DNA of 19,878 nt. Source: Bacilli bacterium. Its GTDB lineage: Bacteria > Bacillota_I > Bacilli_A > Haloplasmatales > Haloplasmataceae. This document shows, piece after piece, positions 13,250 through 19,878 of this stretch (positions within the stretch are counted from its first letter, which is position 1; every line of letters starts with the position of its first letter). The stretch spans positions 1 to 19,878 of the forward strand of contig JAAZCR010000126.1 of assembly GCA_012513195.1 (NCBI GenBank). Reading direction: 5' to 3'. A program made the position numbers and the translations under genes. The notes below the pieces were generated by a model. The model worked only from the letters and a program-made list of their open reading frames with translations. It was not told where the DNA came from and made no database searches.

Positions 13250-14575
13250 ATGGATAATAATAATCAAGTGAGAATCTTACCACGTGTCTGGATCTCGTTA
13301 ATACTCTTTGGACTAATCGGACAAGTGGCATGGACCATTGAAAACATGTATCTTAACGTCTATATATATAAGACAGTAACTTATGATCCTGATGCGATTG
13401 CCTATATGGTAGCCGCAAGTGCCATCGTGGCAACAGTTGCGACTCTTCTAATGGGCGCTTTATCTGACCGATTGCGGAAGCGCAAAATATTTATGACCTA
13501 TGGTTATATCTTATGGGGGATTTCGATTGTTCTCTTTGGGTTTATCACTGTCGAAAATGTTGCCAAAGTTTTTCCAATGTTTAATGCGATTACGACTGCC
13601 GTTGTTCTCATTATTATTCTAGACTGTATCATGACTTATATTGGTTCTACCAGTAATGATGCAGCTTTTCAAGCATGGGTGACTGATGTAACCCATCCTA
13701 CTAATCGGGGGAAAGCTGAAGGAGTACTCGCAACAATGCCCCTACTCAGTATGTTACTAGTGTTTGGGTTCCTTGATATCTTCACGCAGAAGCAAATGTG
13801 GCTGACTTTCTTTGCGATAGTGGGAATTATCGTCTTTATCGCTGGTGTAGTTGGTTTATTCTTAGTAAAAGATGGGGAAATAAAAGGAAAAGATAGTGAT
13901 TACTTAAAGGACATCATATATGGCTTTAAACCAAGTATCATAAAAGCTAATAAAGAACTTTACATCGTCTACACCATCATTTGTATCTTAGGGATTGCAC
14001 AACAAGTCTTTTTACCTTATTTCATTATTTATATGGAATATTATCTAGGTATTAAGAACTACGCTCTTGTTCTTGGTGCGGTCTTAATCTTAGCTTCAGC
14101 GATTAGTATCGTCGGTGGTCGCCTTGTTGACAAATATGGTAAACAAAAGTTCTTAATCGCTTCCTTAGTTTTTTACTCATTAGGAATGTTTGTCCTCTTT
14201 ATTTTAGGAAGAACGATTCCTGATTATCGGACTGCGACTATCATCCTAACGACTATCTTTGGGACCATCATGATGGGTGCTTATTTAGTGTCAATGGTTA
14301 TCTTCAATTCCTTGGGTCGCGATATTGTTCCTAAAGATTATATCGGCGCATTTACAGGCATTCGCATGATCTTCTTTGTAATGATACCGATGATTATTGG
14401 ACCATTTATTGGATCAAGTATCATCCAGTCAAATCCAAATGTATTTTTAGATGAGTTTGGTGCAACCCAATATGTACCCATTCCTGAAATCTTTTTGGGT
14501 GGTACAATTGTTTCATTACTTGCGTTTATTCCGGGATATTATATTTTAAAATTTATGAAAAAACGGGAGGGATAA
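13250..14575 (+). CDS. MFS transporter (probable sugar or glycoside permease)
   Basis: ATG 13250 follows AGGGGGAAA; an upstream in-frame ATG at 13199 lies within the promoter and is rejected. The 441-residue protein has about 12 membrane helices. GALSDRLRKRKIFMTYG, between helices 2 and 3, is the MFS signature loop with its Asp and basic cluster. A related GGRLVDKYGKQKF occurs at the start of the second half. The N-terminal helix, GQVAWTIENMYLNVYIYKT, resembles that of SLC45-like and glycoside:cation-symporter-like proteins, so a sugar-type substrate is a reasonable guess. It heads a tight operon with a DUF2804 protein (1-nt gap), a GH2 glycosidase and a YwaF-like protein, which supports uptake of a glycoside for intracellular cleavage. 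Confidence 0.9.
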   Translation: MDNNNQVRILPRVWISLILFGLIGQVAWTIENMYLNVYIYKTVTYDPDAIAYMVAASAIVATVATLLMGALSDRLRKRKIFMTYGYILWGISIVLFGFITVENVAKVFPMFNAITTAVVLIIILDCIMTYIGSTSNDAAFQAWVTDVTHPTNRGKAEGVLATMPLLSMLLVFGFLDIFTQKQMWLTFFAIVGIIVFIAGVVGLFLVKDGEIKGKDSDYLKDIIYGFKPSIIKANKELYIVYTIICILGIAQQVFLPYFIIYMEYYLGIKNYALVLGAVLILASAISIVGGRLVDKYGKQKFLIASLVFYSLGMFVLFILGRTIPDYRTATIILTTIFGTIMMGAYLVSMVIFNSLGRDIVPKDYIGAFTGIRMIFFVMIPMIIGPFIGSSIIQSNPNVFLDEFGATQYVPIPEIFLGGTIVSLLAFIPGYYILKFMKKREG

Positions 14576-14576
14576 T

Positions 14577-15608
14577 ATGAGTCAACATGAAATTACAAGT
14601 ATGCATGATCTATTAGATGAAAATGGTCATTTAGCGGAAGCAGGGTATGCGCGTAAATTATTACTCAAATATGACCGATCGATGGTTAAAACACCAAAAT
14701 GGCGTATTAAAGAATGGGATTACTATTTTATCGGTAACTCCAAGTACGGTATTGCCCTTACTTTAGCGGATAATTCTTATATGGGGCTTGCGGGAGTAAC
14801 TTTCTTTGATTTTGAAAAGAAAGATAAGACCAATTATGCGAAGTTTTTACTTTTCCCCATGGGAAAACTAAATCTTCCCACGAAGAGTAACGAAGGTGTA
14901 TCGGAATATCAAAGTAAGAAGATTAGTCTCTGTTTTAAAGTTAGTGATAATATCCACCATCTCACTTGTGATGTACCTAACTTTAAAGATGGGAAAGCAC
15001 TACATGTGGATGTAAAACTAACTAATGTGCCAGAAGAAACTATTGTCATGGCCACACCATTTAAAGAAAATAAAAAAGCCTTTTATTATAACCAAAAAAT
15101 CAATAATCTCGTCGCACATGGTCAATTTACGATTGGTGATGAGGTATATGATTTAACAGATAATTTAGGTGTCTTTGATTGGGGTCGAGGGGTATGGATT
15201 TATGATAGTACTTGGTATTGGAGTAGCTTATCCACAAGATTACCAGATGGAAGCATGTTTGGCTTTAATCTAGGTTATGGTTTTGGCGATACCAGTGCCG
15301 CTACAGAAAACATCCTGTTCTATAATGGTAAAGGTCATAAACTCGAACACGTTGATTTCGGTATTCCGGAAAAAGACGGCAAAGACGACTTCATGAGTCC
15401 ATGGCACTTTACAAGTAGTGATAATCGACTGGAGTTAACCTTTACACCTGTATTTGATAATGTTCAAAAAACTAATCTCCTAATCCTCGGTCAGGATGGC
15501 CATCAAGTTTTTGGCTACTTTAACGGTAAAGCAGTCCTTGATGATGGTACTGTAATTGAATTAAAAGATGCCTTTGGCTTTGCGGAAAAAATTAGAAATC
15601 GCTGGTGA
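14577..15608 (+). CDS. DUF2804 family protein
   Basis: This 343-residue protein is recognised as DUF2804 from its overall pattern and from the tryptophan-rich central motif DWGRGVWIYDSTWYWSS (201-217). Around that motif are paired beta-rich halves: KWRIKEWDYYFIG near 41-53, and LELTFTPVFDN followed by HQVFGYFNGKAVLDDGT near the end. The family has no established biochemical role; its fold is thought to be lipocalin-like, which would suggest ligand binding or a hydratase-like activity, but this is inference. No signal peptide is seen, so it is cytosolic. GGGAGGG (14566-14572) lies in the end of the MFS gene, and the stop overlaps the GH2 start (TGATG), giving translational coupling. It may handle or modify the compound brought in by the MFS protein. 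Confidence 0.88.
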   Translation: MSQHEITSMHDLLDENGHLAEAGYARKLLLKYDRSMVKTPKWRIKEWDYYFIGNSKYGIALTLADNSYMGLAGVTFFDFEKKDKTNYAKFLLFPMGKLNLPTKSNEGVSEYQSKKISLCFKVSDNIHHLTCDVPNFKDGKALHVDVKLTNVPEETIVMATPFKENKKAFYYNQKINNLVAHGQFTIGDEVYDLTDNLGVFDWGRGVWIYDSTWYWSSLSTRLPDGSMFGFNLGYGFGDTSAATENILFYNGKGHKLEHVDFGIPEKDGKDDFMSPWHFTSSDNRLELTFTPVFDNVQKTNLLILGQDGHQVFGYFNGKAVLDDGTVIELKDAFGFAEKIRNRW

Positions 15609-17365
15609 TGAGTATGGAGGACTTACGCACAAAATGGGGGCGTAATATCAAGCCTGATAATGTATTACCAGAATATCCTCGCCCGCAACTAGTGAGGGAT
15701 AGTTACTTAAATTTAAATGGTTACTGGGATTTAGCGATAACTGATGATACTAATAATACTGTATTTGTTGGTAAAATCTTGGTGCCTTTTTCACCTGAAT
15801 CGGTACTCTCTGGCGTAAACCATGTGACAAAGCCCAATGAAACCTTGCATTATCGAAGAAGAGTTAGTTTACCAACTGATTTTCACCGCGGCAAACTCCT
15901 CCTTCACTTTGGGGCAGTGGATCAAATCGCCGAAGTATATATTAATGAACAACATGTGTTTACTCATATCGGAGGATTTACTCCTTTTTCCATTGACATA
16001 ACGGAGAAAGTGCAGGACGAGTATTTTGATATTTTAGTTAAAGTTAAAGATGTAAGTGATACAAGTTATCATAGTGTTGGTAAGCAACGGTTTAATCGAG
16101 GTGGTATCTTTTACAGCGTTCAATCAGGTATCTGGCAAACCGTGTGGTTAGAAAGTGTGCCAATGAACTATATTAAGAATCTTTTTATAACCCCTTTATA
16201 TGATGAAGAAAGCGTTAAGTTTACTTTAGATAAAACAAGTGATGATGAAGTTCATGTTGAAGTGAGTTTTAAGGGAGTTAAACAAGGCGAAATAATCACT
16301 AAAGAAAGTGAGTTCATCATCAAGTTAAGTAATCTTTATCCTTGGAGTCCCGAAAAACCTAATCTTTATGATGTCAAGATTACTTATGATGAAGATGTAA
16401 TTCAAAGCTACTTTGGCATGCGCATTTTTGAAAGAAAACAAGATAAGGACGGTTTATATCGCTTCTATTTAAATCATAAACCCTATCTATTAACAGGAGT
16501 ATTAGATCAAGGTTATTACTCCGATGGGTTACTTACCCCACCTAGCGATAAAGCGATGATTGAAGATATCAATTTAATGAAGAAAATGGGCTTTAATCTT
16601 TTAAGAAAACACATTAAGATTGAACCCTTAAGATGGTACTATCATTGTGACCGCTTAGGAATGATTGTCTTTCAAGATATGATTAATGGTGGAGGTAGAA
16701 AAGATATCATCCTCCATAGTGTGTTAGCTCAACTAGGTATTCATTTAAGTGACCGTTTATATTCTCTCTTTGGTAGAAAGAACAAAGAGGGGAGAAAACA
16801 GTACGAAACAGAGCTTACCGAAATGCTTAACCACCTCTACAATTCACCTTGTATTGCGACCTGGGTACCTTTTAATGAAGCTTGGGGACAATTTGATAGT
16901 AAACGGATTAGCGCATATATTAAGTCCGTTGATGCTACACGCCTAATTGACCATGCGAGTGGGTGGAGCGATCAAGGGTGTGGAGATTATCATAGTCGAC
17001 ATATCTACTTTACTCCGATTCGCTTCTATAAATGTAAAGGACGAAAACGGATTAATGCGTTAACAGAGCTCGGTGGATATAGTTTAGCAGTCGAAAATCA
17101 TCGTTTCAATAAAGATAAAATATTTGGTTATAGAGTATATAAGACGAAGATAGACCTAGAAAAAGCTTTAGAAGTTTTATATTTAAAGAAAGTCTTACCA
17201 CAAATTAAACGCGGTTTATCCGTAATCATCTATACGCAACTTTCCGATGTGGAAGATGAAGTAAATGGTTTAATTACTTATGACAGAGAAGTTATAAAAG
17301 TTGATATTGAAAAGATTAAACATCTAAATAATCAACTAAAACTCGAATTCTTGAAAATAGAATAA
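15608..17365 (+). CDS. Glycoside hydrolase family 2 protein
   Basis: The start is ATG 15608, overlapping the upstream stop in TGATG. The 585 residues show the GH2 order: sugar-binding jelly roll (about 24-185, PEYPRPQLVRDSYLNLNGYWDLA…GGIFYSVQSGIWQTVWLE), immunoglobulin-like domain (about 186-275), and TIM barrel (about 276-585). The acid/base glutamate is E424 in PFNEAWGQFD. The nucleophile candidate is E487 in ALTELGGYS. HIKIEPLRWYYHCDRLGMIVFQDM (about 335-358) is a typical barrel segment. No signal peptide is present, so it acts on imported substrate. The family includes beta-galactosidases, glucuronidases, mannosidases and enzymes on substituted sugars; specificity cannot be read here. The bulky C-terminal domains of LacZ are absent, as in other short GH2 enzymes. 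Confidence 0.93.
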   Translation: MSMEDLRTKWGRNIKPDNVLPEYPRPQLVRDSYLNLNGYWDLAITDDTNNTVFVGKILVPFSPESVLSGVNHVTKPNETLHYRRRVSLPTDFHRGKLLLHFGAVDQIAEVYINEQHVFTHIGGFTPFSIDITEKVQDEYFDILVKVKDVSDTSYHSVGKQRFNRGGIFYSVQSGIWQTVWLESVPMNYIKNLFITPLYDEESVKFTLDKTSDDEVHVEVSFKGVKQGEIITKESEFIIKLSNLYPWSPEKPNLYDVKITYDEDVIQSYFGMRIFERKQDKDGLYRFYLNHKPYLLTGVLDQGYYSDGLLTPPSDKAMIEDINLMKKMGFNLLRKHIKIEPLRWYYHCDRLGMIVFQDMINGGGRKDIILHSVLAQLGIHLSDRLYSLFGRKNKEGRKQYETELTEMLNHLYNSPCIATWVPFNEAWGQFDSKRISAYIKSVDATRLIDHASGWSDQGCGDYHSRHIYFTPIRFYKCKGRKRINALTELGGYSLAVENHRFNKDKIFGYRVYKTKIDLEKALEVLYLKKVLPQIKRGLSVIIYTQLSDVEDEVNGLITYDREVIKVDIEKIKHLNNQLKLEFLKIE

Positions 17366-17381
17366 TTAAAGGAGTAAAATA

Positions 17382-18086
17382 ATGCTTAAAGTTTATGGTA
17401 TTGAACATATACTATACTTACTTGTCACAATTATCATTTTTTCCGTAACTATACCACTAATTAAGAAAAAAGTAACCACAGAGGACAAACAAAATAAACT
17501 GATGAAAATCTTAGGTATTATCCTTTTTCTAACGGTTTTAAGTAATCGGATCTCTTTATGCATCGAAGATAGAAGCATCCTTACTTTTTTCCCAAGCACC
17601 TACTGTGGCGCAAGTAGTTTTGCGTTATCGATAGGACTATTACTACTTAAGCGCGATAGTAAATTATTTCATTGTGTATGTTACGTAGGTTTTGTGGGAG
17701 GAATGCTTACTTTGATTTATCCTGATTTTTTACCTCAGGATGATTCCCTCTTTTATCCACCGACCATTACAGGTCTCCTTCATCACACCATAATTATTTA
17801 TACGGTTATCGTGATGGTAATGACGAAATACTTACAACCAAGTTTGAAAAAATGGTACCTACTTCCAGTGGGGTTAAACTTTTATCTATTCTATGGTTTA
17901 GTTTTAATTACTGAATTGAATTTTAGTGATGCGATGTACATATTTACGCCTGCTTTACCAGATTCAATCTTTAACTGGTTTGTGTTAGGAATCTTAGTGT
18001 TAAGTGCTCATGGTCTCTTCCTCTACCTATGGGAGTACTTTACAAATAGAACTAAAACACAGGAAGTAGTGGTAAAGCCAGCTTAA
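17382..18086 (+). CDS. YwaF/TMEM164-like integral membrane protein (TIGR02206 type)
   Basis: This 234-residue protein has about seven hydrophobic helices. It starts with YGIEHILYLLV, the GxxHxxxL pattern seen at the N-terminus of YwaF-like proteins. Other family-like features are a short acidic-aromatic loop (FPSTYCGASSFA), GGMLTLIYPDF and GLLHHTIIIY, with conserved histidines in the fifth helix. Bacterial members have no settled function; the animal homologue TMEM164 is a lipid acyltransferase, so lipid chemistry is possible. AAAGGAG precedes the ATG 16 nt after the GH2 stop, so it is the last gene of the operon. Its role in glycoside use is unclear. Confidence 0.82.
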   Translation: MLKVYGIEHILYLLVTIIIFSVTIPLIKKKVTTEDKQNKLMKILGIILFLTVLSNRISLCIEDRSILTFFPSTYCGASSFALSIGLLLLKRDSKLFHCVCYVGFVGGMLTLIYPDFLPQDDSLFYPPTITGLLHHTIIIYTVIVMVMTKYLQPSLKKWYLLPVGLNFYLFYGLVLITELNFSDAMYIFTPALPDSIFNWFVLGILVLSAHGLFLYLWEYFTNRTKTQEVVVKPA

Positions 18087-18142
18087 AAGATAATGTAAAT
18101 ATCATAAGTAAAAAATCATAAATATAAATTAATTTAAGGAAT

Positions 18143-18170
18143 AAATAGAAGGTATTAATACCTTCTATTT
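18143..18170. repeat. 28-bp perfect palindrome between the operon end and the aldo/keto reductase
   Basis: AAATAGAAGGTATT (18143-18156) is mirrored exactly by AATACCTTCTATTT (18157-18170). It probably terminates the upstream operon, but the trailing sequence GTATATGG has no U tract, so a processing or operator role is possible. It lies 10 nt before the next promoter -35. Confidence 0.7.
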
Positions 18171-18179
18171 GTATATGGT

Positions 18180-18210
18180 TTGACTAAGTTAAGATGCTCT
18201 GTAGTATAAT
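18180..18210 (+). promoter_or_regulatory. Promoter of the aldo/keto reductase gene
   Basis: TTGACT (18180-18185) and TATAAT (18205-18210) are separated by 19 nt, longer than ideal. TAGTAT at 18202 would give a 16-nt spacing. Confidence 0.55.
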
Positions 18211-18238
18211 AAAGTTAAGAAAGTAAGGAGGTAATTAC

Positions 18239-19060
18239 ATGAGTGATTTAACTTTAAGTGCCACTTTAAGTAATGGTGTAAAGATGCCTTATTTAGGTTT
18301 TGGGACTTTTAGAATCCCACCAGGGGATGTTACTAAAAATGCGGTACTTGAAGCTTTAAAAGTAGGTTATCGTCACATTGACACTGCCAAGATTTATGGT
18401 AATGAACAAAGTGTCGGTGAAGCGATTCGCGAAAGTGGAATAAACCGCGAAGAAATATTCGTCACTACGAAAGTTTGGAATACGGATCAAGGTTACGATT
18501 CGACTTTAAGAGCCTTTGATGAATCATTAAGCAAACTTGGCATGGATTATGTTGATTTATATTTAATTCATTGGCCCAAAGACAAGAATATAGAAACCTG
18601 GAAAGCTCTTGAGAAATTATATAAAGATGGTCGAGTAAGAGCGATTGGGGTAAGTAACTTCAAAATTCATCATTTAGAACACCTCTTACAACACGCTGAA
18701 ATCGTTCCAATGGTTAACCAAGTGGAATGCCATCCACAGTTCCCCCAAGATGATGTATTAGAATACTGTAAAGCTCATCATATTCAACTTGAAGCATGGG
18801 GACCTTTGATGCAAGGGCAAGTGTTCAATAAACAAGTGCTCATTGATTTGGCTAATAAGTATAATCGTACGGTTGCGCAAATTGCGTTAAGATGGCAACT
18901 ACAACGTGGTGTAGTGGTAATTCCTAAATCAACTAATCCAGAGCGCATTAGAGAAAATAGTCAGATTTTTGACTTTGAAATTTCTGAAGAAGATATGAAA
19001 GTAATCGCCACATTAAAAGGTGAAAGAATTGGCCATGACCCTGACCATATAACATTCTAA
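18239..19060 (+). CDS. Aldo/keto reductase (2,5-didehydrogluconate reductase-like)
   Basis: This 273-residue TIM-barrel oxidoreductase has every family landmark: GYRHIDTAKIYGNEQSVGEAI with D48 and Y53, TKVW with K78, and LIHWP with H111 (the D-Y-K-H tetrad). GVSNF is at 137-141 and the NADPH-binding IPKST at 228-232, followed by R237 and N240. It reduces aldehydes or ketones with NADPH in the cytosol; relatives act on methylglyoxal, glyoxal and various sugars, and the true substrate is not evident. AAGGAGG (18225-18231) stands 7 nt before the ATG. It is a single-gene transcript with its own promoter and a strong terminator. Confidence 0.96.
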   Translation: MSDLTLSATLSNGVKMPYLGFGTFRIPPGDVTKNAVLEALKVGYRHIDTAKIYGNEQSVGEAIRESGINREEIFVTTKVWNTDQGYDSTLRAFDESLSKLGMDYVDLYLIHWPKDKNIETWKALEKLYKDGRVRAIGVSNFKIHHLEHLLQHAEIVPMVNQVECHPQFPQDDVLEYCKAHHIQLEAWGPLMQGQVFNKQVLIDLANKYNRTVAQIALRWQLQRGVVVIPKSTNPERIRENSQIFDFEISEEDMKVIATLKGERIGHDPDHITF

Positions 19061-19087
19061 TAACCCTTCGTTGAAGGGTTATTTTTT
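19059..19087 (+). terminator. Terminator after the aldo/keto reductase gene
   Basis: An 11-bp stem (AATAACCCTTC 19059-19069 / GAAGGGTTATT 19073-19083) with loop GTT runs into a T tract to 19087. Confidence 0.92.
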
Positions 19088-19104
19088 ATTTTATAAAAAT
19101 TTTA

Positions 19105-19133
19105 TCTACAATAACTTAAAGATATGATAAAAT
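19105..19133 (+). promoter_or_regulatory. Promoter of the small membrane protein pair
   Basis: TCTACA (19105-19110), 17 nt and TAAAAT (19128-19133) with an upstream TGA (extended -10). Confidence 0.55.
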
Positions 19134-19161
19134 AGAGAAAGAGTAGATAAGAGGTGATATC

Positions 19162-19506
19162 ATGAAACGACCAAAAGTAAATATTTCTAATTTTATCATG
19201 ACCTTGGCGTTCATGATATCAGTTATTATTCAAGGGGTTAGATTATTTAAATTTGATTATGTAGCACTTAGCGGACCAATCTTTTACGAATTATTATGGG
19301 TTGGTTGTTTAGTGCTTTTTGTATTTTCACTTGTTTTAGTTATTTATTATGTACCGTTATTTTTAATAATTAAAATTACTTTAAGTTTTGACTTAACTCG
19401 TTTTAAAGTTAATTTTCAATATATTATTAATAAGCCTATTACAACCTATCATTATGTTTTAAATAAAAGAGATATTTATTTAGTTAAACAGGTGTTTCGT
19501 TGTTGA
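19162..19506 (+). CDS. Small membrane protein of unknown function
   Basis: This 114-residue protein has a basic N-terminus (MKRPKVN) and two or three hydrophobic segments (about 9-28, 40-62 and 62-75). It ends in a polar, tyrosine-rich tail with an amphipathic look. I see no known domain. GAGGTGAT lies just upstream of the ATG. The following gene, also a small basic-start membrane protein, begins 66 nt later with no terminator U tract between them, so the two are probably co-transcribed and may act together. Confidence 0.68.
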   Translation: MKRPKVNISNFIMTLAFMISVIIQGVRLFKFDYVALSGPIFYELLWVGCLVLFVFSLVLVIYYVPLFLIIKITLSFDLTRFKVNFQYIINKPITTYHYVLNKRDIYLVKQVFRC

Positions 19507-19564
19507 TTTCATCGCTTTAATTTTTATTACTTATAACTTAATAAAAATAATTAAAGCGATGAAA
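19507..19564 (+). repeat. 16-bp inverted repeat spanning the gap before the last gene
   Basis: TTTCATCGCTTTAATT (19507-19522) is exactly complementary to AATTAAAGCGATGAAA (19549-19564), with a 26-nt A/T-rich loop. It starts at the base after the upstream stop codon and ends at the edge of the next Shine-Dalgarno (AAAGGAG 19562-19568). No T run follows, so it is not an ordinary terminator. Confidence 0.75.
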
Positions 19565-19572
19565 GGAGAACT

Positions 19573-19878
19573 ATGAAACGAGTAATTAATATATCCCTTA
19601 TAGTGTTTTTAATCATCTATTTAGTATGTTTAGTTTTACCTAGTGTAAATAAACTAGTCTTTATTGTTAAGCATCTATCCTTTTATCTATTTATCGGATT
19701 ATTAGCTTTTAGGATAATTGTGTTCTTTGCGAATCTATTAATTAACAAAGCTGAAGGTAAGGCTAGTTTATTAAATATCATTAATCTATTGAAAGTCTTT
19801 ACCTTTATCTTAGTACTAAGTGTTGTCGGACTCCTTCAATATGAATATATCGAACAAAAAGAAAGAATATATATCTTA
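19573..19878 (+). CDS. Membrane protein of unknown function, 3' end outside the window
   Basis: GAAAGGAG (19561-19568) precedes ATG 19573, and the frame stays open for 102 codons to the window edge. The visible part has three hydrophobic stretches (about 6-22, 35-57 and 69-87) separated by short basic loops (NKAEGKAS near 58-65), ending in a charged segment QYEYIEQKERIYIL. The general character resembles the preceding 114-residue protein (both start MKR, both small and hydrophobic), but I cannot assign a family. The sequence beyond the edge is needed to say more. Confidence 0.7.
   Translation, partial: MKRVINISLIVFLIIYLVCLVLPSVNKLVFIVKHLSFYLFIGLLAFRIIVFFANLLINKAEGKASLLNIINLLKVFTFILVLSVVGLLQYEYIEQKERIYIL

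Noticed and set aside
1..19878. CRISPR array, tRNA, rRNA, insertion sequence or integrase
   Set aside because: I saw no regularly spaced direct repeats, no cloverleaf-like genes, and no transposase or recombinase motifs in any frame.

Overview
This AT-rich window has dense gene packing, strong AAGGAGG-type ribosome binding sites and short intergenic hairpins. TGG is the tryptophan codon throughout, and TGA is used as an ordinary stop (for example at 3800-3802 and 15606-15608). This fits a low-GC Firmicute or a Tenericutes-like lineage that uses the standard bacterial code, not the Mycoplasma code. I cannot name the species; an Izemoplasma, Haloplasma or Erysipelotrichia-like relative is only a guess. 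I see no rRNA, tRNA, insertion sequence, prophage or CRISPR array.

Layout. 1-4640: the end of a VOC (glyoxalase-fold) gene, a divergent MurF-like Mur ligase on the minus strand, an orphan OppB-like ABC permease, a protein with three zinc knuckles and a PD-(D/E)XK-like nuclease domain, and a two-gene minus-strand unit pairing an XRE regulator with a related small protein. 4640-6670: a lipoprotein of unknown function, then a CE2-type SGNH esterase gene split by a frameshift at a 5-bp tandem repeat.

6667-10088 is an ion-homeostasis block. mgtE (Mg2+ channel) reads leftward. Its roughly 135-nt leader is almost wholly occupied by a previously unlabelled 32-codon ORF whose 3' end forms hairpins that compete with one that hides the mgtE Shine-Dalgarno. 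Reading rightward from the same intergenic region is a recognisable ydaO/yuaA-class c-di-AMP riboswitch with its terminator, followed by a CPA2 cation:proton antiporter and a PII-like protein. Between the divergent promoters lie two near-identical TGAAAAT palindromes in inverted orientation.

10176-13140: an alpha/beta-hydrolase paired with an unknown membrane-anchored protein, a cupin on the minus strand, and a CarD-family RNA polymerase-binding regulator that starts at TTG. 13250-18086 is a tight operon: MFS transporter, DUF2804 protein, GH2 glycosidase and YwaF-like membrane protein, which looks like an uptake-and-hydrolysis unit for an unknown glycoside. 18239-19878: an aldo/keto reductase, then two small membrane proteins separated by a 16-bp inverted repeat; the last is cut by the window edge.

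The best candidates for something new are the mgtE leader-ORF/attenuator arrangement, the riboswitch-antiporter-PII-like unit, and the repeat-mediated frameshift in the esterase.
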